A stretch of DNA of 64,000 bases from a bacterium (GTDB lineage Bacteria > Bacillota > Clostridia > Lachnospirales > Lachnospiraceae). Below, in pieces: positions 53,615 to 62,318 of this stretch; position 1 is the stretch's first letter, and every line of letters begins with the position of its first letter. Location: contig JAMPGX010000015.1 in NCBI GenBank assembly GCA_023663725.1, positions 1 through 64,000 on the forward strand, in the 5' to 3' direction. The notes below the pieces were generated by a model. It had not been told where the DNA came from, did not search any database, and saw nothing but the letters and a program-made list of their open reading frames with translations. A program made the position numbers and the translations under genes.

Positions 53615-54502
53615 GACGGGAGAATCAGTATTCTTCTCTCTGAATTCGCTGGGGGTGCAGCCCTTGAGCTGCTTAAACAGTCGGTTGAAGGTGGATATGC
53701 TGGGGAATCCGGAATGCAGGGCCACCTCCGTGATTGAGAGGTCGGGCTGTGCCAGAAACTCCTCCGCGACCTTGATTCTGCGTCTGGTAACATAGTTGCA
53801 GAAAGTATAGTTGGTATATTGCTTAAACAACCTGGAGAAATGGTATTTGCTGAAGCCGACTGAGGCGGCGATATCGTCGATGTTCAGGTCCTCCATGTAG
53901 TGTGTGTCAATATACTCAATGACAGTGTTGAATTTGTCCATATATTCCTTTTGCTTATAGACCCGCATGTTGGGAAACAGATTGACTTCCACCAGATGAT
54001 TGGTCCCCAGCCGGACCAGCATATCGAGCAGCAGGGAGTATATCGTCAGTTCGGCGAATTCATTTTTGCTGAAATATTCTTTTTTAATCTGCATCAGAAT
54101 TTGATATATGCCATCATAGATATTGGAATGTGTGGTACGGGTGAGATGCAGCGGCTTAGACAGGATGGCCAGAATGCTTGAAAAGCCGCGCATTCCATTA
54201 AAGCTGGACAGGTCGAACTGAAATATAAAGCGTTTGCCTGCCTCCGGCGCCATCAGGGTATGCAGCTCCCCGGGCGGAATGATGAGAATATCTCCCGGGA
54301 CTACATGATAGGACTGTTCGCAGGCGACTACATTATACCAGCTTTCCATGGGGACAATGATCTCCAGAGCAGAGTGCCAGTGGGGGTCATAATCTATAGG
54401 CTGGTCGTTATACCAGATGCGGACGGAAGAGTCCACATGGTATTGAATCAGTTCTTGTCTGGTATCTGTCAGGACATGGCGGAGGGTGTTATCTGTATTC
54501 AT
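53597..54502 (-). CDS. AraC-family regulator with cupin sensor domain
   Basis: A 301-residue transcription regulator. The N-terminal cupin (about 30-115: HWHSALEIIVPM, VVPGDILIIPPGELH) would bind a sugar. The C-terminal has two HTH motifs (about 200-300): NIDDIAASVGFSKYHFSRLFKQYT and SITEVALHSGFPSISTFNRLFKQLKG. Start 54502 is supported by AAAAAGGAG upstream on the minus strand; a start at 54583 is less likely. Divergent from the GH43 gene at 54734, so that gene is the probable target; the importer genes may be too. Confidence 0.9.
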   Translation of the reverse strand: MNTDNTLRHVLTDTRQELIQYHVDSSVRIWYNDQPIDYDPHWHSALEIIVPMESWYNVVACEQSYHVVPGDILIIPPGELHTLMAPEAGKRFIFQFDLSSFNGMRGFSSILAILSKPLHLTRTTHSNIYDGIYQILMQIKKEYFSKNEFAELTIYSLLLDMLVRLGTNHLVEVNLFPNMRVYKQKEYMDKFNTVIEYIDTHYMEDLNIDDIAASVGFSKYHFSRLFKQYTNYTFCNYVTRRRIKVAEEFLAQPDLSITEVALHSGFPSISTFNRLFKQLKGCTPSEFREKNTDSPVSLLRF

Positions 54503-54549
54503 GGCGTATCTGCTCCTTTTTATCAGTTGAATCTCATGGCTCTTACTTG

Positions 54550-54578
54550 ATTGTAGCATCTTTTTTGGCAATTGTAAA
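54550..54578 (-). promoter_or_regulatory. Promoter of the AraC-family gene
   Basis: On the minus strand TTTACA (complement of 54573-54578), 17-nt spacer and TACAAT (complement of 54550-54555), a near-consensus promoter about 48 nt from the start. Confidence 0.65.
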
Positions 54579-54643
54579 TTCAAAAACGCAAAATATAGGA
54601 GGTAAATAGCAAGAATTAAGAAGTAAAAGGAAATGTATTTTCG

Positions 54644-54712
54644 TATAATAAACAGATAAGCATTTACAGGATTTCCCTATTGATTGATGCGTCGCCGCAG
54701 TAAAGCTGTGGC
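54644..54712 (+). promoter_or_regulatory. Promoter and leader hairpin of the GH43 gene
   Basis: TATAAT at 54644-54649 with no good -35, fitting dependence on the divergent AraC regulator. Downstream, GCCGCAG (54694-54700) pairs with CTGTGGC (54706-54712), one G-U. This hairpin is preceded by ATTGATTG (54679-54686), as in the dispersed element at 27085 and 57906, but is more diverged. Confidence 0.45.
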
Positions 54713-54733
54713 ATGCAGGAAAAGAGGACAACT

Positions 54734-56371
54734 ATGCCGATAACAGCGAAGAACCCAATTATGTCGGGATTCTATCCCGATCCCTCCATCTGCGCGGTGG
54801 GTGGAGACTATTACCTGATCAATTCAACATTTGCCTATTTTCCAGGGCTTCCAATCATGCACAGCAAGGATTTGGTGCATTGGGAGCAGATCGGCAATGC
54901 CATGCACAGGCAGGAGCAGTTGCCTCTTAAGAATGCGGGCCATTCCCAGGGGTTGTTTGCCCCCACGATGCGGTATCATGACGGTACATACTATGTCATC
55001 TGCACCAATGTGTCCCACGGCGGCAATTATATAGTCACGGCGGAGAATCCCGCAGGTCCATGGTCTGACCCTTATTATCTGGAGGGGGCGGACGGGATCG
55101 ATCCCAGCCTGTTCTTTGACGAGGACGGAAAGTGTTATTATATCGGCACACATCCCAATCCCGAAGGTTGTCAGTACAATGGGGATTATTATATCTGGAT
55201 ACAGGAGCTGGATGTACAGAGCATGAAGCTGGTGGGGGAGGTTCATAATGTCTGGAATGGCTCCTCCAAGCAGATTCCCTGGCCGGAGGGCCCGCATCTG
55301 TACAAAAAGGACGGCTATTATTATATCATGCACGCGGAGGGAGGCACCGGACCGGAGCACGCGGTATCCGTGTGTCGGAGCAAAACAGTATTTGGACCTT
55401 ACCAGAACAATTATTGCAATCCCATTTTGACGCACAGGCATCTGGGCAGGGATTATCCCATCAAGTATGTGGGGCATTCCGATATCATCGAGACTCCTGC
55501 GGGGGAGTGGTATATGGTGATGCTGGCAGTGCGTCCGCTCGAGGGATACACGACGATGGGACGTGAGACGTTCTTGGCAAAAGTAGTGTGGGAGAATGAC
55601 TGGCCGGTGGTCAATCCTGGAGTGGGCCTGTTGACGGATGAGGTGGAGATTGATCTACCCGAGTGGGACCCTGCAAAGGATACCTCCTTTGACACGAGCG
55701 CCAACTGTGTGCCCGGAAGCAGTCGCACTTATGATTTTGCGGCGATGGAAAAGCTGGGCGATGAGTTCCTGATGCTGAGGAATCCAGGTGATGATCTGTA
55801 TGCGCTGGATGGGGACGGTCTCAAGCTCTCATTCCGCACGGAGACCTTGAAGCAGAAGGCAAGTCCCTCCTACATAGCCGTGAGGCAGCAGCATCACCAG
55901 TTCGAGGCGGTGGCGTCCCTGTGCACGGACAATCTGACTGAGGGCAGGCGGGCAGGAGTCGCGCTGATGCAGAGCAACGAGTATCATCTGCGGGTGGAGA
56001 TCAGCCGTCTGGATGAGAAACAGCAGAAGGCAGTGCAGGCGGATGTGATTCTGTGCCGTAAGGGAGAAGATACGGTGATATGTCACACAGGCTGGGGGAA
56101 TATGCAACTGCATGGCGATGAGAAGATATGGTCGTCCATGGAGGAGATACGGGTGGTTCTGAAAGTAAATGGCCTGAAAGCGTCCGTGGAGTTGCAGTCA
56201 ACGGACGATCCGGCGGTGAAAGCGTTGCTGTGCGATGAACTGGATATCCGCGATCTCTCCACGGAGGTGGCAGGCGGTTTTGTGGGCTGTACCGTGGGCA
56301 TGTATGCCGTGTCTGACGGGGAGTGTTCTGGGCAGGCGGCGTGCTTCAAGAGCTTTACCTATCAGGCATAG
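54734..56371 (+). CDS. GH43-family beta-xylosidase/arabinofuranosidase
   Basis: A 545-residue cytosolic enzyme. The catalytic propeller (about 1-310) has the base Asp in GFYPDPSICAVGGDYYLINS, the pKa-modulating Asp in GADGIDPSLFFDEDGK and the acid Glu in PEGPHLYKKDGYYYIM. A C-terminal jelly roll (about 330-545) is the usual second domain of XynB-like GH43 enzymes. Start 54734 follows GGAAAAGAGG; ATG 54713 is less likely. It should cleave imported xylo- or arabino-oligosaccharides. Confidence 0.92.
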   Translation: MPITAKNPIMSGFYPDPSICAVGGDYYLINSTFAYFPGLPIMHSKDLVHWEQIGNAMHRQEQLPLKNAGHSQGLFAPTMRYHDGTYYVICTNVSHGGNYIVTAENPAGPWSDPYYLEGADGIDPSLFFDEDGKCYYIGTHPNPEGCQYNGDYYIWIQELDVQSMKLVGEVHNVWNGSSKQIPWPEGPHLYKKDGYYYIMHAEGGTGPEHAVSVCRSKTVFGPYQNNYCNPILTHRHLGRDYPIKYVGHSDIIETPAGEWYMVMLAVRPLEGYTTMGRETFLAKVVWENDWPVVNPGVGLLTDEVEIDLPEWDPAKDTSFDTSANCVPGSSRTYDFAAMEKLGDEFLMLRNPGDDLYALDGDGLKLSFRTETLKQKASPSYIAVRQQHHQFEAVASLCTDNLTEGRRAGVALMQSNEYHLRVEISRLDEKQQKAVQADVILCRKGEDTVICHTGWGNMQLHGDEKIWSSMEEIRVVLKVNGLKASVELQSTDDPAVKALLCDELDIRDLSTEVAGGFVGCTVGMYAVSDGECSGQAACFKSFTYQA

Positions 56372-56463
56372 CTTCTATTTTGCCGATATTGGCTAATTGC
56401 GTTTCTTGCAGAGAGAGTTTCGCAATGGTCTGGAAATATGAATTGGGGAAAGGGGAGTATGTA

Positions 56464-56988
56464 ATGCAGAAGCGTTTATGCTCCCTTTTTTTGAATGATA
56501 GAGCTGTGTTACAGGGGAGGTGTGTGGAGGTGACAGAGTATCGCGTGGCAGCGAGGGAGGATATGGAGCTTTTGATGAGCAGCCGTCTGGAGATGCTGCG
56601 GGTGGTGAACGGTCTGCCGGAGACGGAAGACTTTGATGAAGAACTGGTCAGGGAGAGTCGGGAGTATTTTGAGAGCGGTGAACAGACCACGATATTGGCG
56701 CAGGAATGGGGGATTGTCATCGGCTGCGCCACACTGTGCTATATCAGGATGATGCCTACCTTCTCCCACCCGACGGGCAAGCGCGCGCATCTGATGAACG
56801 TGTATGTGAGGGAGCAGTACCGCAGGCAGGGCATTGCCGTCAAAATGGCGGAAATGTTGATACAGGAGGCCACAGCGCGGGGCGTCACGGAGATCAGCCT
56901 GGATGCCACACCGCAGGGGCGGCTCCTGTATGAGAGGATGGGCTTTGCGGCGTCGGAGGAATGCATGGTGTTACCACTTGGAAAGTGA
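56464..56988 (+). CDS. GNAT-family N-acetyltransferase
   Basis: Single GNAT domain with MNVYVREQYRRQGIAVKMAEML as the acetyl-CoA loop and LDATPQGRLLYERMGF as motif B. The start is uncertain: ATG 56464 (GGGGAAAGGGGAG upstream, 174 aa) adds about 22 residues before the domain, while GTG codons at 56524 or 56530 follow GGGGAGG and would begin almost at the first strand. Substrate unknown. Its 3' end overlaps an upstream ATG of the HAD frame. Confidence 0.82.
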   Translation: MQKRLCSLFLNDRAVLQGRCVEVTEYRVAAREDMELLMSSRLEMLRVVNGLPETEDFDEELVRESREYFESGEQTTILAQEWGIVIGCATLCYIRMMPTFSHPTGKRAHLMNVYVREQYRRQGIAVKMAEMLIQEATARGVTEISLDATPQGRLLYERMGFAASEECMVLPLGK

Positions 56989-57044
56989 CGCTTTGTGCGG
57001 GGACTGGTTTAGCGTGGCAGGCAGATGAGGAGAGTTGGGCAGAA

Positions 57045-57773
57045 ATGAAAAAACCGGAGATGATCTTGTTCGATTATGGGCAGACACTTGTAAACGAGGC
57101 GCCCTTTGACGGGGTGAGGGGAACGGAGGCTGTGCTGCGCTATTGCAGCGAAAATAAATACAACTTGACGGCGGAGCAGATTCAGCGCGAGGCCGACGCC
57201 ATCAACAGAGAACTGGGCAGGTTTGATCCGGCCAGGCGGCATCTGTTTCAGGTGGAGGTGCCAAGGCATATGTTCAGCTCCTATCTGTATGAGTCGCTGG
57301 GAATCAAGATTGCGCTGACACAGGAAGAGGAGGATCGGGTATTCTGGGATGCTGCCGCTCCGGGAAAGCCCACAGAAGGGGCGGCAGAATTCCTGGAGTA
57401 CCTTAACAGTCAGGGAATCCGCACCGGCGTGATCAGCAATATCAGTTACTGCGGGCGAGTGGTGGAACAGCGCATCAGAACGTTATTTCCAGAGCAGCCG
57501 TTTGCGTTTATCCTGACCACCAGCGAATATATGTTTCGCAAGCCCCACAAGCGTATCTTCCAGTTAGCGCTGGAGAAAGCGGGGGTGGAAGCGGAGAAGG
57601 TCTGGTATATCGGCGATCAGTATGAGTGTGATATCGTGGGAGCAGCCGGGGCTGGGCTGTTTCCCGTATGGTATATTGGGGCGATAGACTTGCCCTATAC
57701 ACCCCACGAGGAAGTGCTGACGGTGGACAGTTGGGGGGAAGTGCGAAAGATACTGGAAGGGAAGGACAGCTAA
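57045..57773 (+). CDS. HAD-superfamily hydrolase
   Basis: A 242-residue phosphatase-like protein. Motif I is ILFDYGQTLVNE (nucleophile Asp; Gly in place of the second Asp), motif II TGVISN, motif III Lys in FRKPHKRIF and motif IV YIGDQYECDIVGAA. The helical cap lies between motifs I and II (about 20-110). Substrate unknown. Start 57045 has GATGAGGAGAG upstream; 56961 lies inside the previous gene. Confidence 0.86.
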   Translation: MKKPEMILFDYGQTLVNEAPFDGVRGTEAVLRYCSENKYNLTAEQIQREADAINRELGRFDPARRHLFQVEVPRHMFSSYLYESLGIKIALTQEEEDRVFWDAAAPGKPTEGAAEFLEYLNSQGIRTGVISNISYCGRVVEQRIRTLFPEQPFAFILTTSEYMFRKPHKRIFQLALEKAGVEAEKVWYIGDQYECDIVGAAGAGLFPVWYIGAIDLPYTPHEEVLTVDSWGEVRKILEGKDS

Positions 57774-57834
57774 GTTAACCTGGAATATGTTTGTGATGGC
57801 GAAGAAAAGAGTGTAGAATGTGAAGAGATAGATT

Positions 57835-57856
57835 GAAAAATCACAGATTTTTCATT
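57835..57856 (+). terminator. AT-rich hairpin after the HAD gene
   Basis: GAAAAATC (57835-57842) pairs perfectly with GATTTTTC (57846-57853), followed by ATTTTCTATTT. Weak because the stem is almost all A-T. Confidence 0.35.
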
Positions 57857-57905
57857 TTCTATTTGGGCAATAACGCAGACGGGGTCTGTGATATGCATGG
57901 GGATT

Positions 57906-57933
57906 ATTGATTGGTATGCGCGCCGAAGCGCGC
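57906..57933 (+). repeat. Dispersed hairpin element, copy 2
   Basis: ATTGATTGGT (57906-57915) followed by GCGCGC-CGAA-GCGCGC (57918-57933), just before the ribosome site of the gene at 57946. It differs from the copy at 27085 at four sites, two of which are a compensating pair in the stem. Confidence 0.55.
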
Positions 57934-57945
57934 TGGGGTATAAAT

Positions 57946-58392
57946 ATGACGGCACAGGAAATGTGGAATTTGTATGTGGAAAAAAGTGGACTGCCGAATG
58001 AAGAAGGGTATGAGGCGTGGTCGTTCGGCGATGATGCGGACAAGCTGGCGGAACTGGTAGTCAGTGGGAAAAAGACGGCCACCGCGTCAGCCTATCCGTT
58101 GTATGAGCGGGAGCGGGAACCTCTTCCCCAAGCAGGGGAGTACAGTGTGATCCTGGATAGCAAAGAACAGGCGGTGTGCGTGATACGCACAGAGCGGGTG
58201 TATGTGGCGCCTTTTCGGGAAGTCAGTGAGGAACACGCCCGCCGGGAGGGGGAGGGCGACGGTAGCTTGGCCTACTGGCGGGAGGTGCATGAACGCTTCT
58301 TTCGGTTGGAGATGGAGGAGGCGGGCCTTAATTTTGATGAGGATATGCCGGTGGTGTGCGAGGAATTTTCATGTGTGTATATGGGAGAGTGA
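57946..58392 (+). CDS. ASCH-domain protein
   Basis: A 148-residue protein with the ASCH (PUA-like) beta-barrel pattern: EAWSFGDDADKLAELVVSGKKTATAS, YSVILDSKEQAVCVIRTERV and the C-terminal VVCEEFSCVY. The family is thought to bind RNA or modified nucleosides. Start 57946 is preferred to ATG 57907, which falls inside the hairpin element. Confidence 0.85.
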   Translation: MTAQEMWNLYVEKSGLPNEEGYEAWSFGDDADKLAELVVSGKKTATASAYPLYEREREPLPQAGEYSVILDSKEQAVCVIRTERVYVAPFREVSEEHARREGEGDGSLAYWREVHERFFRLEMEEAGLNFDEDMPVVCEEFSCVYMGE

Positions 58393-58505
58393 TTCCCGCT
58401 GGCAGAGCCGCTATGTAAATTGTGTACAGGTCCCGCTATGCGTAAGTGGGAAATGGATTTACGGGAGGAAGCGTCACATTAGTAGATTGTGCGCAAGGAG
58501 GAGTT

Positions 58506-59222
58506 ATGGTGAGCGATATAGGAGAACGGATACAGGCAGAACTGTGGGAACTGCAGGATAATGAGTATAAGGATTTTCATGCAAAACTAATTCCCACGGT
58601 GGCGCAGGAGAATATTATTGGGGTGCGTACCCCGCAGGTGCGTAAGCTGGCGAAAAAATGGGCGAAAGACCCGGAGATAGGGGAGTTTTTGGCACAGCTT
58701 CCCCATCGGTATTATGATGAGAACAATGTACACGCATTTGTGGTGGAGCAGATTAAGGACTATGAGGTTTGTCTGGCGCAGACGGAGCGTTTTTTGCCCT
58801 ACATCGACAACTGGGCCACCTGCGATATGATGGCTCCCAAGGTGTTTGGCAGGCACAGGGAAGAGCTATTGGAGCCCATCTGCAGGTGGATAGCGTCGGG
58901 GGATACCTATACGGTCCGCTATGGGATAGGGATGCTGATGCGATTCTATCTGGAGGAGGATTTTAAGCCAAAGTATTTGCAGTGGGTGGCGGAGGTGTCT
59001 TCCCAGGAGTACTATGTGAATATGATGCGGGCGTGGTATTTTGCCACGGCGCTGGCGAAACAGTATGAGGCGGCGGTAGTCTGGCTGGAGGAGAAACGCC
59101 TGGACGCCTGGACGCACAACAAGGCCATCCAGAAGGCGTGTGAGAGTCTGCGGGTGACAGCGGAGCAGAAAAAGTATCTGCGGGGGCTGAAGGTGCAGCC
59201 GGTGGCAACAGACGCGGATTAG
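58506..59222 (+). CDS. DNA alkylation repair glycosylase-like protein (AlkD family)
   Basis: A 238-residue all-helical HEAT-like repeat protein. Family blocks are IGVRTPQVRKLAKKWAKD, FLPYIDNWATCDMMAPK, and YYVNMMRAWYFATALAKQYE with the conserved Trp/Tyr/Arg surface. AlkC/AlkD-type enzymes remove alkylated purines without base flipping. Start 58506 has a clear AAGGAGGAG site; ATG 58446 overlaps nothing useful. Confidence 0.88.
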   Translation: MVSDIGERIQAELWELQDNEYKDFHAKLIPTVAQENIIGVRTPQVRKLAKKWAKDPEIGEFLAQLPHRYYDENNVHAFVVEQIKDYEVCLAQTERFLPYIDNWATCDMMAPKVFGRHREELLEPICRWIASGDTYTVRYGIGMLMRFYLEEDFKPKYLQWVAEVSSQEYYVNMMRAWYFATALAKQYEAAVVWLEEKRLDAWTHNKAIQKACESLRVTAEQKKYLRGLKVQPVATDAD

Positions 59223-59288
59223 TGCCGGATGAAAGAGTCTGGGAAGAGCAATAAAACAGCGGGACGGATAAATCCTGGGAGGGGCAAA

Positions 59289-59777
59289 ATGATCAGACAG
59301 ATGAAGACGGAAGAGATAGATCGCTGTGTACAGGTGATCAGGGACAGCTTTATGACGGTGGCGGATGCCTTTGGCTTTACGCGGGAGAACGCGCCCCGTT
59401 TTACCGCTTTTGCCACCACCAGGGAGCGGCTCGCGTGGCAGAGGCAGGAGGGACGGCCGATGTATGTGTGGGAGGAGGACGGACAGATCGTGGGATATTA
59501 TTCCCTGCACTTACAGGGAGAGGGGAAGTGTGAGCTGAACAACTTATGTGTGTTGCCCGCATTCCGCCACAGGCAGATCGGTGAGAAGCTCCTGGAGCAT
59601 GCCTTCTCGTAGGCCAGAGGGCAGGGCTGCAGGCAGATGTTTATCGGTATCGTGGAGGAGAACACGCAGCTTCGGCAATGGTACGAGGCCCATGGCGCGG
59701 TGCATGTGGGGACGGAGAAATATGATTTTTTCCCGTTTACATGCGGGTATCTGGAGAAAGATATGGACAAATCATGA
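59289..59777 (+). pseudogene. GNAT acetyltransferase gene with an in-frame TAG stop
   Basis: ATG 59289, with GGGAGGGG upstream, opens a GNAT frame with CVLPAFRHRQIGEKLLEHAF at the acetyl-CoA loop. It is stopped by TAG at 59610-59612. The same frame continues with ARGQGCRQMFIGIVEENTQL and WYEAHGAVHVGTEKYDFFPF to TGA at 59775-59777, which is exactly the missing motif B and C-terminus. Joined length 161 residues plus the stop site. Either a recent nonsense mutation or a base error; neighbouring genes use ordinary stops, so TAG recoding is unlikely. Confidence 0.82.
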
Positions 59778-59850
59778 ATGGGATTACCAAAGGCCAGAAA
59801 TCCATCGTGAATCATAGGAGGTTGCGGAGGAAATTCAAATAGGAGATAGG

Positions 59851-60903
59851 ATGAAGAAAAATCAGACAATTAGCAAACAGCTTAAATGCTTATTATCGGT
59901 ATTGATAATCCAACTAGCTTTCATCTCAGGACTGAGCGGTTGTTCTTTTTCGCTGGAAAAAAAATCTGATCCGTTACTCGAATCGGATTACCTGAGTCAT
60001 GATATTGAATACAGGGACCCGGACGACAGGGAATGCCTGCGGGTTTTGGTGCGATTGCTGCAGGCGGTGGATCAAAGGGATCGCGAGGCCATAAAGGATA
60101 TGTTTTCTAAAGAGGCATTGGAGCATATCGAGGACATTGATGAGAAGATAGATCTGTTTATTGAGACATTTCCAACATGGGAATGTGAGTATGACCCTAC
60201 CTTTGGGGGGATGGGAAAACATGCCAATAGGGGAACCATTACCAAATGGATTAAGCCAACTTTTGATTTTACATCAGAAGGAAGGCAATATGTATTAAAA
60301 TTCATCTATTATACAGACGCAGACGAGAATCCGGACCAACTGGGATTGTCTATGATTCAAATTTTTGAAAGAAATGCAGTCGGTTATAGCGAGGATTTTA
60401 TGGCACAGGGGGAAGACTCTCCACATGATATCTATTTGTGGGATTATACTATGGATATTAAGGAGCGAAAACCGTTATATAACACTTCGCCTTTTGGAGT
60501 GTATGAAAAGACTGACGAGGAGAAGTATGAATATTTGGACACCATGACTTCTGAGGAGGTTGACATGATTGTCAGAAGTGATGACGTGGAAGCGTATTTC
60601 AATAAAAAGCTCTATTCCTACCAGATTGATCATTACTATGTTGCGCTGCATGAATTGAGATTCGCACACGACTATATAGAGAAAAATAATGCACAGGATT
60701 TGGTGGTTTTTGAAGGGGTTCAGGTGAGATATTTTGACCAGTCGTTATTAAGTGACCGGGGCCCCGATTTTGTTACTTTTCATCTCACAGATGACGAGAG
60801 AAAAACACAGATTTTTATCTATTTAGAAGTAAATGGGGACGAAGTTACCGTTATAAATGAAGACCAGATTCAAGGGTACATTCATGGTGAAACAACTCAT
60901 TGA
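59851..60903 (+). CDS. DUF5104-family lipoprotein
   Basis: A 350-residue surface lipoprotein with signal and lipobox LSGC (Cys31). The domain at about 52-200 (RVLVRLLQAVDQRDREAIKDMFSKEAL, then WECEYDPTFGGMG) matches the DUF5104 pattern with an NTF2-like look. The last 150 residues, acidic and mixed alpha/beta, are not recognised. Function unknown. Base composition is more AT-rich than the preceding genes. Followed by a NUDIX gene after 20 bases. Confidence 0.72.
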   Translation: MKKNQTISKQLKCLLSVLIIQLAFISGLSGCSFSLEKKSDPLLESDYLSHDIEYRDPDDRECLRVLVRLLQAVDQRDREAIKDMFSKEALEHIEDIDEKIDLFIETFPTWECEYDPTFGGMGKHANRGTITKWIKPTFDFTSEGRQYVLKFIYYTDADENPDQLGLSMIQIFERNAVGYSEDFMAQGEDSPHDIYLWDYTMDIKERKPLYNTSPFGVYEKTDEEKYEYLDTMTSEEVDMIVRSDDVEAYFNKKLYSYQIDHYYVALHELRFAHDYIEKNNAQDLVVFEGVQVRYFDQSLLSDRGPDFVTFHLTDDERKTQIFIYLEVNGDEVTVINEDQIQGYIHGETTH

Positions 60904-60923
60904 TGCTTTGTTGGAGGTAGTAC

Positions 60924-61433
60924 ATGGAAAAAATTCTCGTAATGGACGAACACAATTATTGTGATGGTTTGGAAGAGATCTACAGGGTATCCGTAAGAGG
61001 AATTATATTTGTTGACGGCAAACTACTGATGATTGAGGATTCTTATGGAGAGGTCAAATTGCCGGGCGGGGGTATGGAACTCGGAGAGGAGGATTATCAG
61101 GTTCTGATCCGAGAGGTGAAAGAAGAGACGGGGTATGATGTAATTCCCGCGTCCATAAGACCTTTTGGAGAGATAGAGGAAAAGCGCTTATCCGTTCATG
61201 AGCCGATGATCTGGCATCAGATCAACCGCTTGTATTTCTGTGAGGTTTATCCAGAAAAAGGGCAGTGCGAATACTCTGAAAACGAACAGAAATACGGGTT
61301 TCATCAGGTATTTTATACAATAGAAGAGGCGTTGGAAAAGAACGAAAGAATGTTGCAAAAGGAAGGGCGACAGGCTTGGAATCAACGGGAATATAAGACT
61401 CTGCTGCTCATAAAGGATCATTTTGACAAGTAG
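60924..61433 (+). CDS. NUDIX hydrolase
   Basis: A 169-residue pyrophosphohydrolase. The NUDIX box is complete at 49-71 (GGGMELGEEDYQVLIREVKEETG: G-x5-E-x7-REVxEExG). Substrate, such as a nucleotide or nucleotide sugar, is not deducible. TTGGAGG precedes the start. Confidence 0.92.
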   Translation: MEKILVMDEHNYCDGLEEIYRVSVRGIIFVDGKLLMIEDSYGEVKLPGGGMELGEEDYQVLIREVKEETGYDVIPASIRPFGEIEEKRLSVHEPMIWHQINRLYFCEVYPEKGQCEYSENEQKYGFHQVFYTIEEALEKNERMLQKEGRQAWNQREYKTLLLIKDHFDK

Positions 61434-61512
61434 GAAGTAAACGGAAATCTCTGTGCCATTGCAGGGGAAAATATATTATATAAATCAAGATAAGATAGGA
61501 GGATATCGCAAG

Positions 61513-61836
61513 ATGATGAAGAACATTGGCAAAGCGGAAGTATTGGTATTAAAGGAACAGGTGGCCTATCAGCAGGGACAGGTGGTCAGTAGGACGCTGG
61601 CGCAGAATGAGGCGCTAAGCGTCACCTTGTTTGCCTTTGACAAAGGCGAGGAGATCAGCACCCACAAGTCTGACGGGGACGCCTTCGTGACCTGTCTGGA
61701 CGGGGTGGGCCGTATTACGATCGACGGCGTGGAATATGAACTCACCCAGGGGCAATCAATCGTCATGCCGGCGGGACATCCTCATGCGGTCTATGGAAAA
61801 GAGCAGTTCAAGATGTTGCTGGTGGTGGTGATGTAA
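61513..61836 (+). CDS. Small cupin-domain protein
   Basis: A 107-residue single cupin: motif 1 STHKSDGDAFVTCLDGVGRI (only part of the usual HxH-E set) and motif 2 QSIVMPAGHPHAVYG. It is a metal-binding or sensor barrel of unknown substrate. The start at 61513 follows ATAGGAGGA; ATG 61453 is upstream of the ribosome site. Two bases separate its stop from the next start. Confidence 0.85.
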   Translation: MMKNIGKAEVLVLKEQVAYQQGQVVSRTLAQNEALSVTLFAFDKGEEISTHKSDGDAFVTCLDGVGRITIDGVEYELTQGQSIVMPAGHPHAVYGKEQFKMLLVVVM

Positions 61837-61838
61837 CG

Positions 61839-62210
61839 ATGAAAGAATTAAGCAGTTTTCCTTCGGAAGACGGCCATATAGAGAGTATATTGATCGGTGT
61901 AGATATGGTTAAGGTTTCCTTCCAGACATGGGATGCCAGGCAACTGGTTTTCATATATGAAAATGTATGCTCTGTGGAAGCGCATCACGCTGTGTATGGG
62001 GATATCGGGGCATACGAAGAATGCGCGATCGACGGGGAGACGAAGCAATATAGCTTTTATGACGCGTGGGATGATGGCGAGAAAGTAGTGTTAAAAATCC
62101 AGGCAGAATCTCTCAGGATCTATCAGGTTGGGAACAGTGGCGGAATCAACTCCGCGCTATTTGATGTGGGTTATGATTATATCGGCAATCAGGAATTAGA
62201 AATAACTTGA
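61839..62210 (+). CDS. Small hypothetical protein
   Basis: A 123-residue acidic protein, mainly beta strands, with YENVCSVEAHH and FYDAWDDGEKVVLKIQAE stretches. No signal peptide, no membrane segment and no family recognised. Size and acidity resemble immunity-type proteins, but no toxin gene is adjacent. Starts two bases after the cupin stop, so it is likely co-transcribed with it. Confidence 0.65.
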   Translation: MKELSSFPSEDGHIESILIGVDMVKVSFQTWDARQLVFIYENVCSVEAHHAVYGDIGAYEECAIDGETKQYSFYDAWDDGEKVVLKIQAESLRIYQVGNSGGINSALFDVGYDYIGNQELEIT

Positions 62211-62240
62211 CGGAATGTCGAAGCGATGGCAACAAACCGA

Positions 62241-62269
62241 TTGAACATAGGGGCGGAGTGGGATATAAT
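62241..62269 (+). promoter_or_regulatory. Promoter of the AAA-ATPase gene
   Basis: TTGAAC (62241-62246), 17-nt spacer, TATAAT (62264-62269), about 50 nt before the start at 62319. Confidence 0.7.
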
Positions 62270-62318
62270 AAGCATAATCAGTAAAATGGGAACTATGGGC
62301 CGGAAAGGAAAAATAAAA

